Part shown: positions 21,965 through 31,728 of the stretch, piece after piece
Layout of the letters: each line of letters starts with the position of its first letter
Numbering within the stretch: position 1 is the stretch's first letter
Source of the DNA: Phytophthora quininea
Lineage: Eukaryota > Oomycota > Peronosporomycetes > Peronosporales > Peronosporaceae
Reading direction: 5' to 3'
Length of the DNA: 64,000 nt
NCBI GenBank assembly: GCA_011947345.1
Contig: JAAVTG010000519.1
Location: 434,001-498,000 of the forward strand
Position numbers and translations under genes: made by a program
Notes under the pieces: model-generated
The model's database searches: none
What the model saw: only the letters and a program-made list of their open reading frames with translations
Told to the model about the DNA's origin: nothing

Positions 21965-23072
21965 TCAGTTGCCTTCATCTTCACGATGGTGTTTGTCGCT
22001 CATCGCTTTCAGCGCATTGACGACTTCGTTCATTCCAATTCTCTCAGCTGGATTATACCGACACATTTTCTTGACCAAGTCGTAGGCTTCCTCACTGCAA
22101 TTCTCTGGTCTCTTTGGGATCTTCTCTTTCATGACAACGTGGAACTTCACCGCAATATCTCCATGGTCATTCCCACGAATACTTACCACTCACTGCTTCC
22201 AAAATGCACATTCCAAAGGAATAAATGTCGGATGCAAACGTCGCCTTATCGCCACGTAACACCTCTGGAGCTTTCCAGCGGACAGCCCCAATTGCCACTT
22301 TCTCTGGCTTCTCACTGTTGTCATCTTCGACTTCCCCCTTTTCCTCAGGAGCGATTGATTGCAGTGAGCTCAACCCGAAGTCTGTCAACTTGGCTTGGCC
22401 ATCGCTACCTACAAGAAAAATGTTGCACTTCAGGTCACCGTGGATGACATGCTTCACGTGAAGATATCTAAAATCAAGAGCGGCTTCATGTAACTTCTCC
22501 CAAACGTCGTTTGAATGTTCACGCACATAGTCATCCAGTCAACCTCGTCCAGCGAACTCGCACACGAAAAACGGCTGGCTGAGATGACAAGTACCAAACA
22601 ACTGGACCACGTTAGGGTGATAGAGCTTGTGCTAGATCTCCACTTCACTAAGAAACTTCGACAAAGCCTCTTCATCGTTCGCTTCATCACCAACGTTTGT
22701 CGTAACAAGGAAAGTGTCACTTATGCTTGGTTCATGCTTCACCACGACTTCTGCGTGCTTCCACTTGCCACGATGCACCGTGCCGAATCCACCGCCAGCA
22801 AACTCGTCGTATTTGTCAAAATCGACCTCGGAGGCTGGGATAAACCAATCGGCATTATTTGTCACCGCCAGTGAGGCGATCGTTCGCTTAGTTTGCATAA
22901 ACTCAACCACGTTGCCTGTCACGTAGCTAGTCGGGTATTTGCTCAGCTCGAAGCGCACGTACGAAAGAAGTTGTTCTCTTTCGACGTCATTTGACGTACC
23001 ACTTAAAAATGTTGGTAAATCCTCAAGCTTTCTTTGCATGTCCTGCTGTTGCTGTCGGCGGCAACGCCCCAC
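21965..23072 (-). pseudogene. TKL-type protein kinase pseudogene
   Basis: Reads as an oomycete tyrosine-kinase-like kinase: N-terminal helical part, glycine loop G-G-G-F-G-T-V-H-R-G-K-W, the V-V-V-K ATP-lysine, N-V-V-Q-L-F-G-T-C, V-I-H-G-D-L-K catalytic loop, D-F-G-L-S, R-W-K-A-P-E-V-L, S-D-I-Y-S-F-G-M, and C-R-Y-N-P-A-E-R near the end. Two in-frame stops break it: TAG at 22632-22634 just before the conserved H-x-N-V-V, and TGA at 22539-22541 in the hinge region. The catalytic loop also appears one residue short (D-L-K-C-N-I), which would misplace the metal-binding Asn. A frame change follows the activation segment near 22180. Stops plus a damaged active site argue for a real pseudogene. Related relics lie on the other strand at 23700-23880 and 24799-24870. 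Confidence 0.8.
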
Positions 23073-23458
23073 CGGCTTCTCCCATCGTGAACACCATCTA
23101 AGTGTGGCAGGCTGAATTCTTCAACGAACACTTGCCAACTAAATCCGACACAGTGTAGCTGGACTTGGTGCTGTAGCCCGACATGGCAATCTCTGCATGA
23201 TGATGGTGTCAAAAGTGCCAGCGACAGGTTGTCGTTGTCATGCTGACTATCAAGTGGGGAAGCTTCTTGCGCGAGCTTACAGTATCACATGAGTCGAGTC
23301 GCTGTACATTGCTCGCTCGGCCAAGGTACAGCTAGTTGGTGTGGTAAATTTGAAGCAATGAGTTTCGTTGAAGCGTCTAGAGGTGTTGACAAGTGTGATG
23401 TGCCATCCCGACCAGATATGCCGCACGAGACTATCCGTCGATTTTGTTCCATGATATG

Positions 23459-23480
23459 CCAGAGAGAGAGAGAGAGAGAA
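23459..23480. repeat. (GA)n microsatellite
   Basis: About ten consecutive GA units directly before the first copy of the 213-bp direct repeat. A shorter GA run precedes the second copy at about 24885. Confidence 0.8.
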
Positions 23481-23492
23481 GACGACCGCCGC

Positions 23493-23705
23493 CTCCAACA
23501 CGCAGTGGATATCGTGCCCCAAAGACTTTCCCCACGGCTGCTTCTTCATGCTCTCTAGTAGCGGAGCAGCTTCACGATTTCCACTTGGTTACACATTGCT
23601 GTTTTGATCAGAATAGTAAATATCCAGCACCACGTTTGGAGCCGCTTCGATCGTTGAAACGAGGCGAAACAGTGCGCTACCTTGGCATACCTTTTGGAAA
23701 TTTGG
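23493..23705 (+). repeat. 213-bp direct repeat, copy 1 (LINE reverse-transcriptase relic)
   Basis: Matches 24906-25118 with about one mismatch in 213 bp. Its third part translates to E-P-L-R-S-L-K-R-G-E-T-V-R-Y-L-G-I-P-F-G, a pattern of the C-terminal part of non-LTR (LINE) reverse transcriptase, preceded by stops. After 23705 this copy continues into a few more LINE-like residues and then, near 23760, into a kinase-tail sequence. Confidence 0.75.
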
Positions 23706-23878
23706 ACACATCTGAAAAACTCGCAACGCAGCTCGATCACAAAATGATTAAACGCTTGCAGTGGGGTTTGATTAAGCAAATATGCTGCGCGGACCCTCAA
23801 AATCGCCCCTCCGCCTCGGATGTCGCCAGGGAGCTAACAGGATTCACAAGACAAAATGGTTATTCAAGCAGCAGGTAA
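23706..23878 (+). pseudogene. LINE RT tail joined to a protein-kinase C-terminal fragment
   Basis: The frame runs from RT-like sequence (K-L-A-T-Q-L-D-H-K-M-I-K-R-L-Q-W) straight into I-K-Q-I-C-C-A-D-P-Q-N-R-P-S-A-S-D-V, which is the alpha-I end of an oomycete TKL kinase domain. It looks like a retroelement relic inserted in, or recombined with, a kinase gene copy. No start, and most of both proteins is missing. Confidence 0.55.
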
Positions 23879-24168
23879 GCTAGTCGTAGAGATCTCGAAA
23901 AGATGTCTCTCGCTTGGACAGACCTCGGCGACGTTCCACTCAACATCTCGACCACGTCAACCATAAGGAACTTGTCTGTAAAACGCGCTGTGTTTGAGCG
24001 GGTGATGACCATTTTCGGTCAACTCGCGATTATCCATTATATATTCATTTGTCGTGTCAGGGTCCCCGGTCCGCGTAAACTTGTGAACTCGTAAACTCGT
24101 AAGCCCCGTGCGTTACTCTTCCCAACAGCAAGTCCAGTTCAGTCGCCAAAGCACGCTCCATTTAAAAC

Positions 24169-24650
24169 ATGCTGCTACGCCTCGCTTGTCTTGCCACCTT
24201 GGCTGCCATGACAGCAATCCACGACGTTGCAGCAGTTGACCTCGAAGCAGCACCAACACGTCAAGAAGAAGAAGGTGACACCGATTATTCCCAACGATTT
24301 CTGAGGACGTCAGAGGTGGAGTCTGCGGTGGACGAAACCTCCACGCACGCCGATCCAGACGACGAAGAGCGAGCACTACCGTCAATGACGAAGGGCGATC
24401 GCCCTTTGATACTACGTGCGGAAGCTGCCGCCAATGCCGGGGTTGCTATAGGAGCTTCGCCGAGAATGTTCTTCCGGGGTTCAAACTTAAAGACTTGCCG
24501 CGTGATGACCCGAAATGGCTGTTCTACAGCAAACTCAAGAAAGCATACAAGCTCAAGAACCCTAACAAATTCAAGAGGCATTTCCGCCCCAAGATGACCA
24601 ACGGCTTGAAAAGACTCAACAATAACACTTTACCACGGGAGTCACCATAG
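24169..24650 (+). CDS. RxLR-EER secreted effector (frame change in the C-terminal half)
   Basis: Starts with a cleavable signal peptide (hydrophobic residues 2-22, cleavage likely around A-A-V). It then has R-F-L-R at residues 43-46 and D-D-E-E-R at 64-68, an ordered RxLR-dEER pair at normal spacing. Such proteins are exported by Phytophthora haustoria and act inside plant cells, commonly to suppress immunity; the host target cannot be told from sequence. The frame that carries the signal peptide and motifs runs to 24597, but from about 24455 a neighbouring frame, ending at TAG 24648-24650, looks more protein-like (W- and K-rich helical C-terminus). The break may be a real loss or the one-base error type common in this window. 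No intron. It sits between two nearly identical 213-bp repeats and beside kinase relics. Confidence 0.85.
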
Positions 24651-24798
24651 ACCATCTGAGTTGAATTTGACCGAGTTCTCGTTCGTAACCCGACCTTAAC
24701 CCCCGGGCAACTCGGGTGCTTCTCTCATACCTACTTCTGCGTCGACTCCAGTTGATCCCGGCATCTCCACCTTTTAATCATCGTAGAGCTTATCCCGG

Positions 24799-24880
24799 TT
24801 GCACTACCGTGTCGGGTTTAGTTGGCAAGTGACCTTCAACGGACGCAGATCCCATTCATCCAGCAGCCCAACAATGGTGT
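24799..24880 (+). pseudogene. short fragment of a kinase-associated N-terminal region
   Basis: Translates to R-V-G-F-S-W-Q-V and is an inverted match to 23127-23153, just upstream of the kinase pseudogene on the other strand (C-V-G-F-S-W-Q-V). Indicates a second, mostly deleted kinase copy in opposite orientation. Confidence 0.45.
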
Positions 24881-24905
24881 CGTTAGAGAGAGAGACGGCC
24901 GCCGT

Positions 24906-25118
24906 CTCCAACACGCAGTGGATATCGTGCCCCAAAGACTTTCCCCACGGCTGCTTCTTCATGCTCTCTAGTAGCGGAGCAGCTTCACGATTTCCACTTG
25001 GTTACACATTGCTGTTTTGATCAGAATAGTAAATGTCCAGCACCACGTTTGGAGCCGCTTCGATCGTTGAAACGAGGCGAAACAGTGCGCTACCTTGGCA
25101 TACCTTTTGGAAATTTGG
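24906..25118 (+). repeat. 213-bp direct repeat, copy 2 (LINE reverse-transcriptase relic)
   Basis: Near-identical to 23493-23705. After 25118 the two copies diverge at once. The copies bracket the RxLR effector gene with a repeat period of 1,413 bp. Confidence 0.8.
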
Positions 25119-25252
25119 TTCCATGCCCCCCAGCAGCCATAGCCCGACTCCATCCTAGGCGACGCTACACCCGTTTGGCTCGACCAAGTAACTTACCACA
25201 CACTTCCTGGAATTCCTCGAGCTCCGATTCATGAACACTTTTGTCGTGCATG

Positions 25253-28200
25253 TTACAGCTTGTTTTTACAAACGGGTGGCAAGCCGCTCGCTCCTTGTTG
25301 GCTGTGCTGGATCCAGCAATTCGAGTCTTCAGCTACCATTCTCGTGGTGACAGTCCTCAGAAACTCATTCCAATCGTTGACGCTGCTGGTATCTTCATAG
25401 ATATCGTTACGATGCAGCAGTAGCCGCGACCGAATATCACGTGAATCCTTCGCAATCTTAATTGCTAACGAAATATACTCGTCCAACGAATTGGCGATGC
25501 AGTCCGAGGCGTTCACGTACCGTAAAAATCCTGCTGCAAGGTGGACAACACTTTGGGCAGCAGGTAACGTCACCACAGGGCTGCACAGACCGCGTAAAAG
25601 TCCCATTAGCTCCCCGAGAGATTATCGTGATATTCATCAACTGCCTTACATGCCCAAATGAAGTGCATCGAGAGTTGTAACCCCACCGCCAAACGGAAAG
25701 GGGTCAAGGAGAACATCCGCTTGAGATAAAAGCGCCTGAAACTCAGAGAACGGCAACGTCGGCAGAAATAAAACTCGACGATGTCCCTAACAAACACACC
25801 AGATATGAGTCCCATTGCCGACAAGTACTAAAGAATGTGCCGACCTACCTGACCAAAACGCCGACGAAATCGACGACGGAGCTTCTCCATCCAAACCTTC
25901 TGAGTCTCGGACGCCAGCAAGACAATAGTCGCTTGGTCGTCGTTCTCCAAGATACCTGCTAAAGCTTTGTCGAAAACAGGATGCAGCTTCATCAATGTCT
26001 GCACAGACGAAAGGAATGAGTATCTCAGATCAGCAAAGCTTCTACTTGATGCTCACCTGCGGACAAACGTAGAGCCTTCGATTCGCTGGAAGATGAAGCA
26101 TTGACCGTGAAATTCCTTTGGCCTCTTCTGCAAGTGGTGCAGGCCGTGTGAAAATTGTGCCGAGTCCCCGAAAGAGCATAACTTGTTCTGAAAAATGCGA
26201 TCGACGGTACCCTGAAAGCTTCACCTCGTCTTGTCCTTCAATTGGAATGCTGAATGTCTCCGTTTGGTCGTCAAAATGATCCGATACAAAGTGCTCCGAT
26301 GAAATGAAATAGTCAATGTGAGGATTGCCAGTAGTAATCGGGTGCCCCCAGAAGACACACTGGACGGGCGCAACTCGATGGTGTGAAAGCAGTACCGTCC
26401 ACTCGTCCATTCCTAGTTCAGGATAAACAACCACGTCTAACCGAGCTTGCCGCAGGATCTTTACCGCGTCGTCTTCAGTTTCTGGAAGCTCAAAGTATTC
26501 ATCAGCGGTTTGTTTGAATTTGTCCGTAATTTCGTCAGCATCACGTAGGAAATGCACGCAGCGGTAAATCTGAACGTGAAATTTCGATCGGTCCAAGTTT
26601 TGCACCACGCCCAGCAGTAATTTCCCGACCGAGTGCGACCGAAACCAAGCGGAAATAAATCCAATGCGTCGAAGCTCACTGTCGGACGATTGCGTTCGAG
26701 TTCTATCCAAGAATGTGGGTGTAAAGGAAGACGCAAGGCTTGGGTAGGTAAGTGTCCGTAGTTTGTTCACAGCTTTCTGAATAGGTAGCACATTAATGCC
26801 CTGGAATCATCAATCGAACGTCCGTCAAAGCAAACAAGAGTATTACAAGAGACTTTGACGTACCTGGTAGCCGACAAGCATGGTGGGTGGTGTGATTGTA
26901 TACTGCAGATAGGCAGACGCTTCGGGTCGAATTGCCAGTGTAGAACTTTCACCTTCCCGTTCGCCCACGCTTCTAAGTGGATCAATCACTACTTCACGAG
27001 GTTGTTCACCCTTTTCGATAAATACCTTCAGGTTATTGTGAAAGTCTTCTACGAAGGAATTCATTTCCTGTTGAGAGCCAAAAATGACGGGCACTGCCAA
27101 AAGCTGTCGAAGCTGCATACATGCCAAGGAAGATGGTTAGATGTTAATGAGAATCCAAGAAAATAACGATTGCATACCTGTAAGTTGGTGAAGTCACTCC
27201 CACACAACCGCGAAGCGAGTTTGAAGAAGCGTAAGGACTCTGTAAATGGACCGAGCTCATCCAGGAAAACGCCCATCATAACTGAGGCATGGAATAACTC
27301 TTCTGTGAACGCGCTACTGAACTGGCGTAATGGCGTAGAAGTTGACGATCCTTCCGCGAGAGAGCAGCATTGGTATTGCTTTGCATCACTAGAAAGGATA
27401 TCGACGCCAACAGCGTGCTGAAGACAACTGTGGTCCTTCTCTGATAACGTGAGTCCAGACAGCCGTGCAAACGTTGCTCGTGCAACTTGCAGACTTTTAA
27501 GTCTTTCATTTAGATTCGCAGTCGTACAAACATGTGCTTCGTTCAGACTTGCCAGTACGTCGCCTTGTAGAAACTTCATAAATGCCAGTTGGCATTGAAC
27601 CTCGTAATTAGTTCCTGATGCCGCCAATATCATCTCGAGTAAAATCGAGCTGCGTTTGTAGTATCCAGCCTCAGCCGAATTGCCTGCTGCAACTTGCAGC
27701 ACCCGATAACCAATTTGGTCTGCAGTTTTCATTTCCCGCGACAGTTGCAATACAGCCGCAGCAACAGAAGCATATAGAGCTGTTTCGCTTGCAAACTCCC
27801 ACTTGGAGAGCTGAGTTGTGCTCCATGAAAACAATTCCACTAGATTATTCACGTCGACATCGCTGCGAAGACTGTTAATTCCATCATCATTTGCAGTTGC
27901 TATCGATTTCAAGAGTTCGTCGAGTGTCCCTAATGATAGCAACTCCACAATGTCTTGGAATTCTTCATACACCAAGATGGGTGCGTTGATATGCGTCAGA
28001 AACTCCAGTCTAGCACGCGCTTGAAACACCAGACCAATTGGTGCTTTGATCTCCAAGACAATCGAGCTCAAACTGCCAATCTCTTTAAGTCCTCGTCGAT
28101 GATGTTCCACAAACTCAATCAATTGTTTGCCATCAGTTTTAGTCACAGACGCCGCAACGGCGTTGTTATGTTCGTATTCGAGACTGCTGAGAGGGATGAG

Positions 28201-28641
28201 TTTGTCCTCTGTATTCACGAGAATCATCGCCTTCGCTCCAGCTTTCTCCACAAACCCTAGTTTGTCCTGGAACGAGCAGTCGCCACGTCTTACAAGCACT
28301 ATTGAACCTTCATACTTGAAAGGAGCACCCAGCGACGAACACGCTAACATCGACTCGGGTGCCAACACAATTGGCATATTGTCACTCTCACTTTGAAGAT
28401 ACGATCCAAACGCAGCCAACTGGCAGGCAAAAGAGATAGAGAATGCGTTCACTTCAGGAGACGTGGCTTTCGCTACACAAGTTGCTGTTCAAACAGAATT
28501 TCTCCGCAATGAGAAAGCAATAGATCAAGTCAACCTCTTAAAGCACCACCTACCTATTGGCAGCGTCGGGTGCTTCGTGCTTGAAACACTGCATATCTTC
28601 CAGCACAGTAAAGACGACGCAACGAACTTCCAAACACTCAT
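25253..28641 (-). CDS. secretory-pathway GT41 (SPINDLY/OGT-like) glycosyltransferase with a PA domain
   Basis: Seven exons: 28641-28554, 28484-27178, 27112-26864, 26800-26057, 25998-25849, 25827-25650, 25580-25253, all with GT-AG introns of 21-69 nt as placed (the shortest, near 25828-25848, is suspicious). The first exon opens a probable signal peptide (M-S-V-W-K-F-V-A-S-S-L-L-C-W-K-I-C-S-V). A protease-associated domain follows (V-L-V-R-R-G-D-C-S-F-Q-D-K, K-A-M-I-L-V-N), then a long helical region, then GT41-like catalytic halves: R-I-G-F-I-S-A-W-F-R-S-H-S-V-G-K-L, V-Y-P-E-L-G-M-D, P-V-Q-C-V-F-W-G-H-P, I-D-Y-F-I-S-S, C-P-Q-T-L-M-K-L-H-P (donor-binding Lys) and D-P-F-P-F-G-G-G-V-T-T-L-D-A-L-H. 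GT41 enzymes transfer GlcNAc or fucose to Ser/Thr, usually in cytosol or nucleus; a signal peptide plus PA domain points to the secretory lumen instead. One frame break at 25766-25768 needs one base. Only 84 bp separate its start from the end of the hydrolase gene upstream. Confidence 0.8.
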
Positions 28642-28725
28642 GACGATGCGTGTCAAATCGAAGATACCCTGCGCCTCTTCAGTCAAACGGCGGGAAGCCA
28701 GATTCAAACTCAAAATCTCGTTCGT

Positions 28726-31713
28726 CTATTTATTTGGTGGTTTGTGCAGCTTCCTCGAGGAACTCCACCTCTCGCAAAAGCTCACAAGTGCTTGTCGCTC
28801 GAGGTCTTCGTAGTTTTTGTTGTGGCCACAGTGGAGAGGCAACAAGCACCCGAGTTTCGGGTCTCCCGTACGGATCAGCAGGGATGGATTCGTTGCGTTC
28901 TGAGCAGCAGAAGTTTTGACGTTGGTCTGTACAGTTCCGTTCTGATGTTTGTCACCAGTATTTGGCTGGCTGGATTTCACACTTACACTGTCCAGTTCAC
29001 GCCATCGTCGTTGCAGTGAATCGTTCAGGTACTCGATCATGAGGATCAAGAAACCAATGTCGTAGTCGAATTTGACGGACGGGTGCTGCTCTGCAAGTTG
29101 TTGTAGCGTTGCATGAACTTCTGAGATCATGATGGGAACGATCACAATACCGTCGCGGTCAAATGCGTCCAGTGTTTGGGTGTTCCTTCTCTCAGCAGCC
29201 ACACGACCACCCCAAGTCAAAGGGAGGCCGTCCAAGCACGGATCTTGTCGTGTCCACCACTCTCGGCAGCCTGCAACAAACATTGACCGCAGTAGCCATC
29301 CAGACGTGCGAGCTGCATCCACACAATTGCCAGGAGCTCATCCGGAAAAGCTGCTGAAGTTGCAATTGGAGTGGGGGCTGTAGGATCGGAAGAAAGCATC
29401 GGGTCTTGTTCTCTGCCGTCTGAAGGACTCGATACTTCACTGTCTTGGACTTGGATCGTAACGTGACTAGAATCAGACGTATTCGTGTCCGATGTTGCCG
29501 CGGTCTCTTCCGATTTGCCCGTTTCGCCATTCTCGTCTCGTGTCGTGGACTCCATCGCTCGTCTGCCAACAGATAGCACGGCATCGCTAAAGCGAGCCAC
29601 CATGGTCTCTGTCAATGGCTGTCCTAGCTGCGGACGACTCGCTGCTTCACTTACACGACGTGAACTACGAGATGAGCGCAAACGAGACCACATCGAACGC
29701 ATGAATGTCTTCGGAGAAGTTGGAGAAGCAGGAGCACCATCAGCTTTACGCTGACGGGGCAACCCGAAGTCCTCGTCGCCCAGTTCCAGTCGCAAAGCAA
29801 CACCCGATTTGAGTGAGGCGCCGTCTAAAATGATCTCGTCACAGGGATCGGAACACAACAACTTGGAACAGGTTGCGTCTAGATAGTTCTGGACGTTGTC
29901 TGTCTCCCAGCGCATGACCCAGTTAACCACAGTACCGGCCCATTTGGCGATCATCCGCTGAGCAAGTGCCGGTATACTCGAAAACGTGCGGTCTGCAATG
30001 AGTACGTTTACTTCCGGAGACTTCTTGGCCAGATATGTAGCAACCAACCCACCGATCGATTCGCCATGAACTGCGATCTTCTTTAAACCCCGCTCGCTGT
30101 TGAGGTAGTTCACAATTGCTAGTCCGTCCAAGTTGTGTAGTTCCGGATCCGGGGAGCCTTTGCAGCGCCCATAACCTCGATAGTTATACACCAGTACGTG
30201 ACAGTTCAGGTCTGACGTGTAAAACTTGATCCAGTCCATCTGCAAGTGGTGAAACTCGTAGAGTCCACCGTTGGGGTTGCAGATCATGACGACAGGCCGA
30301 TCGGTTGCTTCACGGCCGCCAGTCGTTGGTGGCATGAGCATGGCGTCTATCTGATGACCCTTGTAACCTGGGATCCAAATCTGCTCTCCTTTCTGCATAC
30401 CACAAACGCAAGTGAGTGATGAATTGAACAGATAATAGGAGCACTGGGTACGTAAAACTTACGAATCGAACGGCCATGTCAGCACGGAGCATTTCTAACG
30501 TTGCGATGTAGTCGACCTCCGGCGAATTTCCACGACAAAGTTCCCTAGCGATCCACGACACATTTCTAGCTGCCGGCGCATCAGTCTGTGGACGGCCAAT
30601 CAGAGGAATGGCACCTTTTAAACGGTGAACCGCCGCTGCGAATGCAATCACCGGGTGGACTGATGTGGCGCGCATGGGTTTTGGCGCCGTGTCAGCCTCC
30701 AATGATGACGAGTCCACGGTTTTTGAGGGTTTGATAGCTGGCTTTGAGACCCCACCAAACAGCGAAATCTTGTGCTTTTCTGCCGGTTTCGATGGAGCAG
30801 TTTCCACCGCACCGCCTTCAAACAACTTTACTCTCAACGTCTCGAACGTCTTCTCCGATGCTGAGCACAGTTTCGAGCATGGCTCAGCGAGTTTCGTCGA
30901 GTTCACCTTGGCGATTTCACGCAACGCCTTTAGTAGCTTCGCCCCATTGACTCCTAGATTTCCATCTCGCTCCACAACCTCCAAAGATTGCATCACCGGT
31001 GTCATAAGCGTCTCCATGGCAAAGCTGAAGTTCTGATGAGCTTGCAGAAATTTTAATCTTTGGAGTCCAGCCGTAGCATTGGGATCCAGCACGACTGCCA
31101 AATCTGCAGCAGCTTCAGCAAATATATGCAGTCTTCTTTTAGTCAGTCTGGCGAAATTAGCTTCTCCTTCTCTGATAACCAATTTCAGTTGGCCCGGGTA
31201 TGCCATCAACGACGCTACTTTTCGTATTCCGAATATAAGTAACAGTGCCACGCATAATAAAAGTCCGGGGAGTGTCAACAAATGGGCCAGAAGTCTCAGC
31301 AGCGCTCCGATCGTCACGAAAATTGTGTTGGAGATGACAAACACGACCAGCACTGGCAGTGGATTCTACAGCATAACCAAACCATAAACATACGTTTGTT
31401 TTACAATATACATACAGTTTTGAGCGATAATTCAACGTACCAGCACTAGGAGGCGGAAAGGATACCATAGCTGGTGCGCGAGCGAAGTGGCAGGCTCCTC
31501 ATCCTCGCAGTCGACGTCGTTGCCGTGCGCGTGGCCGCAGTCGCACTCGCTCGTAAGCATGGCAAGTACACGAATGCGGGTAGTAAAAAGTTGATCTATA
31601 TTCAGGGGGTAAGAACAGGCGAAGATGTAGCCATCTATTTTCAACCACTTCAAGTACAGGTAAAAATACTTGCTGTTGTCTACAAGTTTCGTTGCCATTT
31701 CTGCCGAATTCAT
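28726..31713 (-). CDS. membrane-anchored alpha/beta-hydrolase
   Basis: Three exons: 31713-31441, 31365-30463, 30392-28726. The N-terminus has short helices, then hydrophobic segments (L-L-A-H-L-L-T-L-P-G-L-L-L-C-V-A-L-L-L-I-F near 31290-31230) and a long helical region. The hydrolase core follows: C-N-P-N-G-G-L-Y-E-F, V-Y-N-Y-R-G-Y-G-R-C-K-G-S-P, the nucleophile elbow H-G-E-S-I-G-G (Ser), A-D-R-T-F-S-S, the acid-loop region S-D-P-C-D-E-I, a long low-complexity insert (29750-29400), and a late L-H-C-G-H-N-K-N-Y that should carry the catalytic His near 28810. A frame change near 29236 (one base missing) separates Ser/Asp from His. Since the His segment is well kept, this is probably sequence error. 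Substrate unknown; lipase/esterase-like. It diverges from the gene at 31729 with only 15 bp between start codons. Confidence 0.75.
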
Positions 31714-31728
31714 TAGTTGCCGGACACG

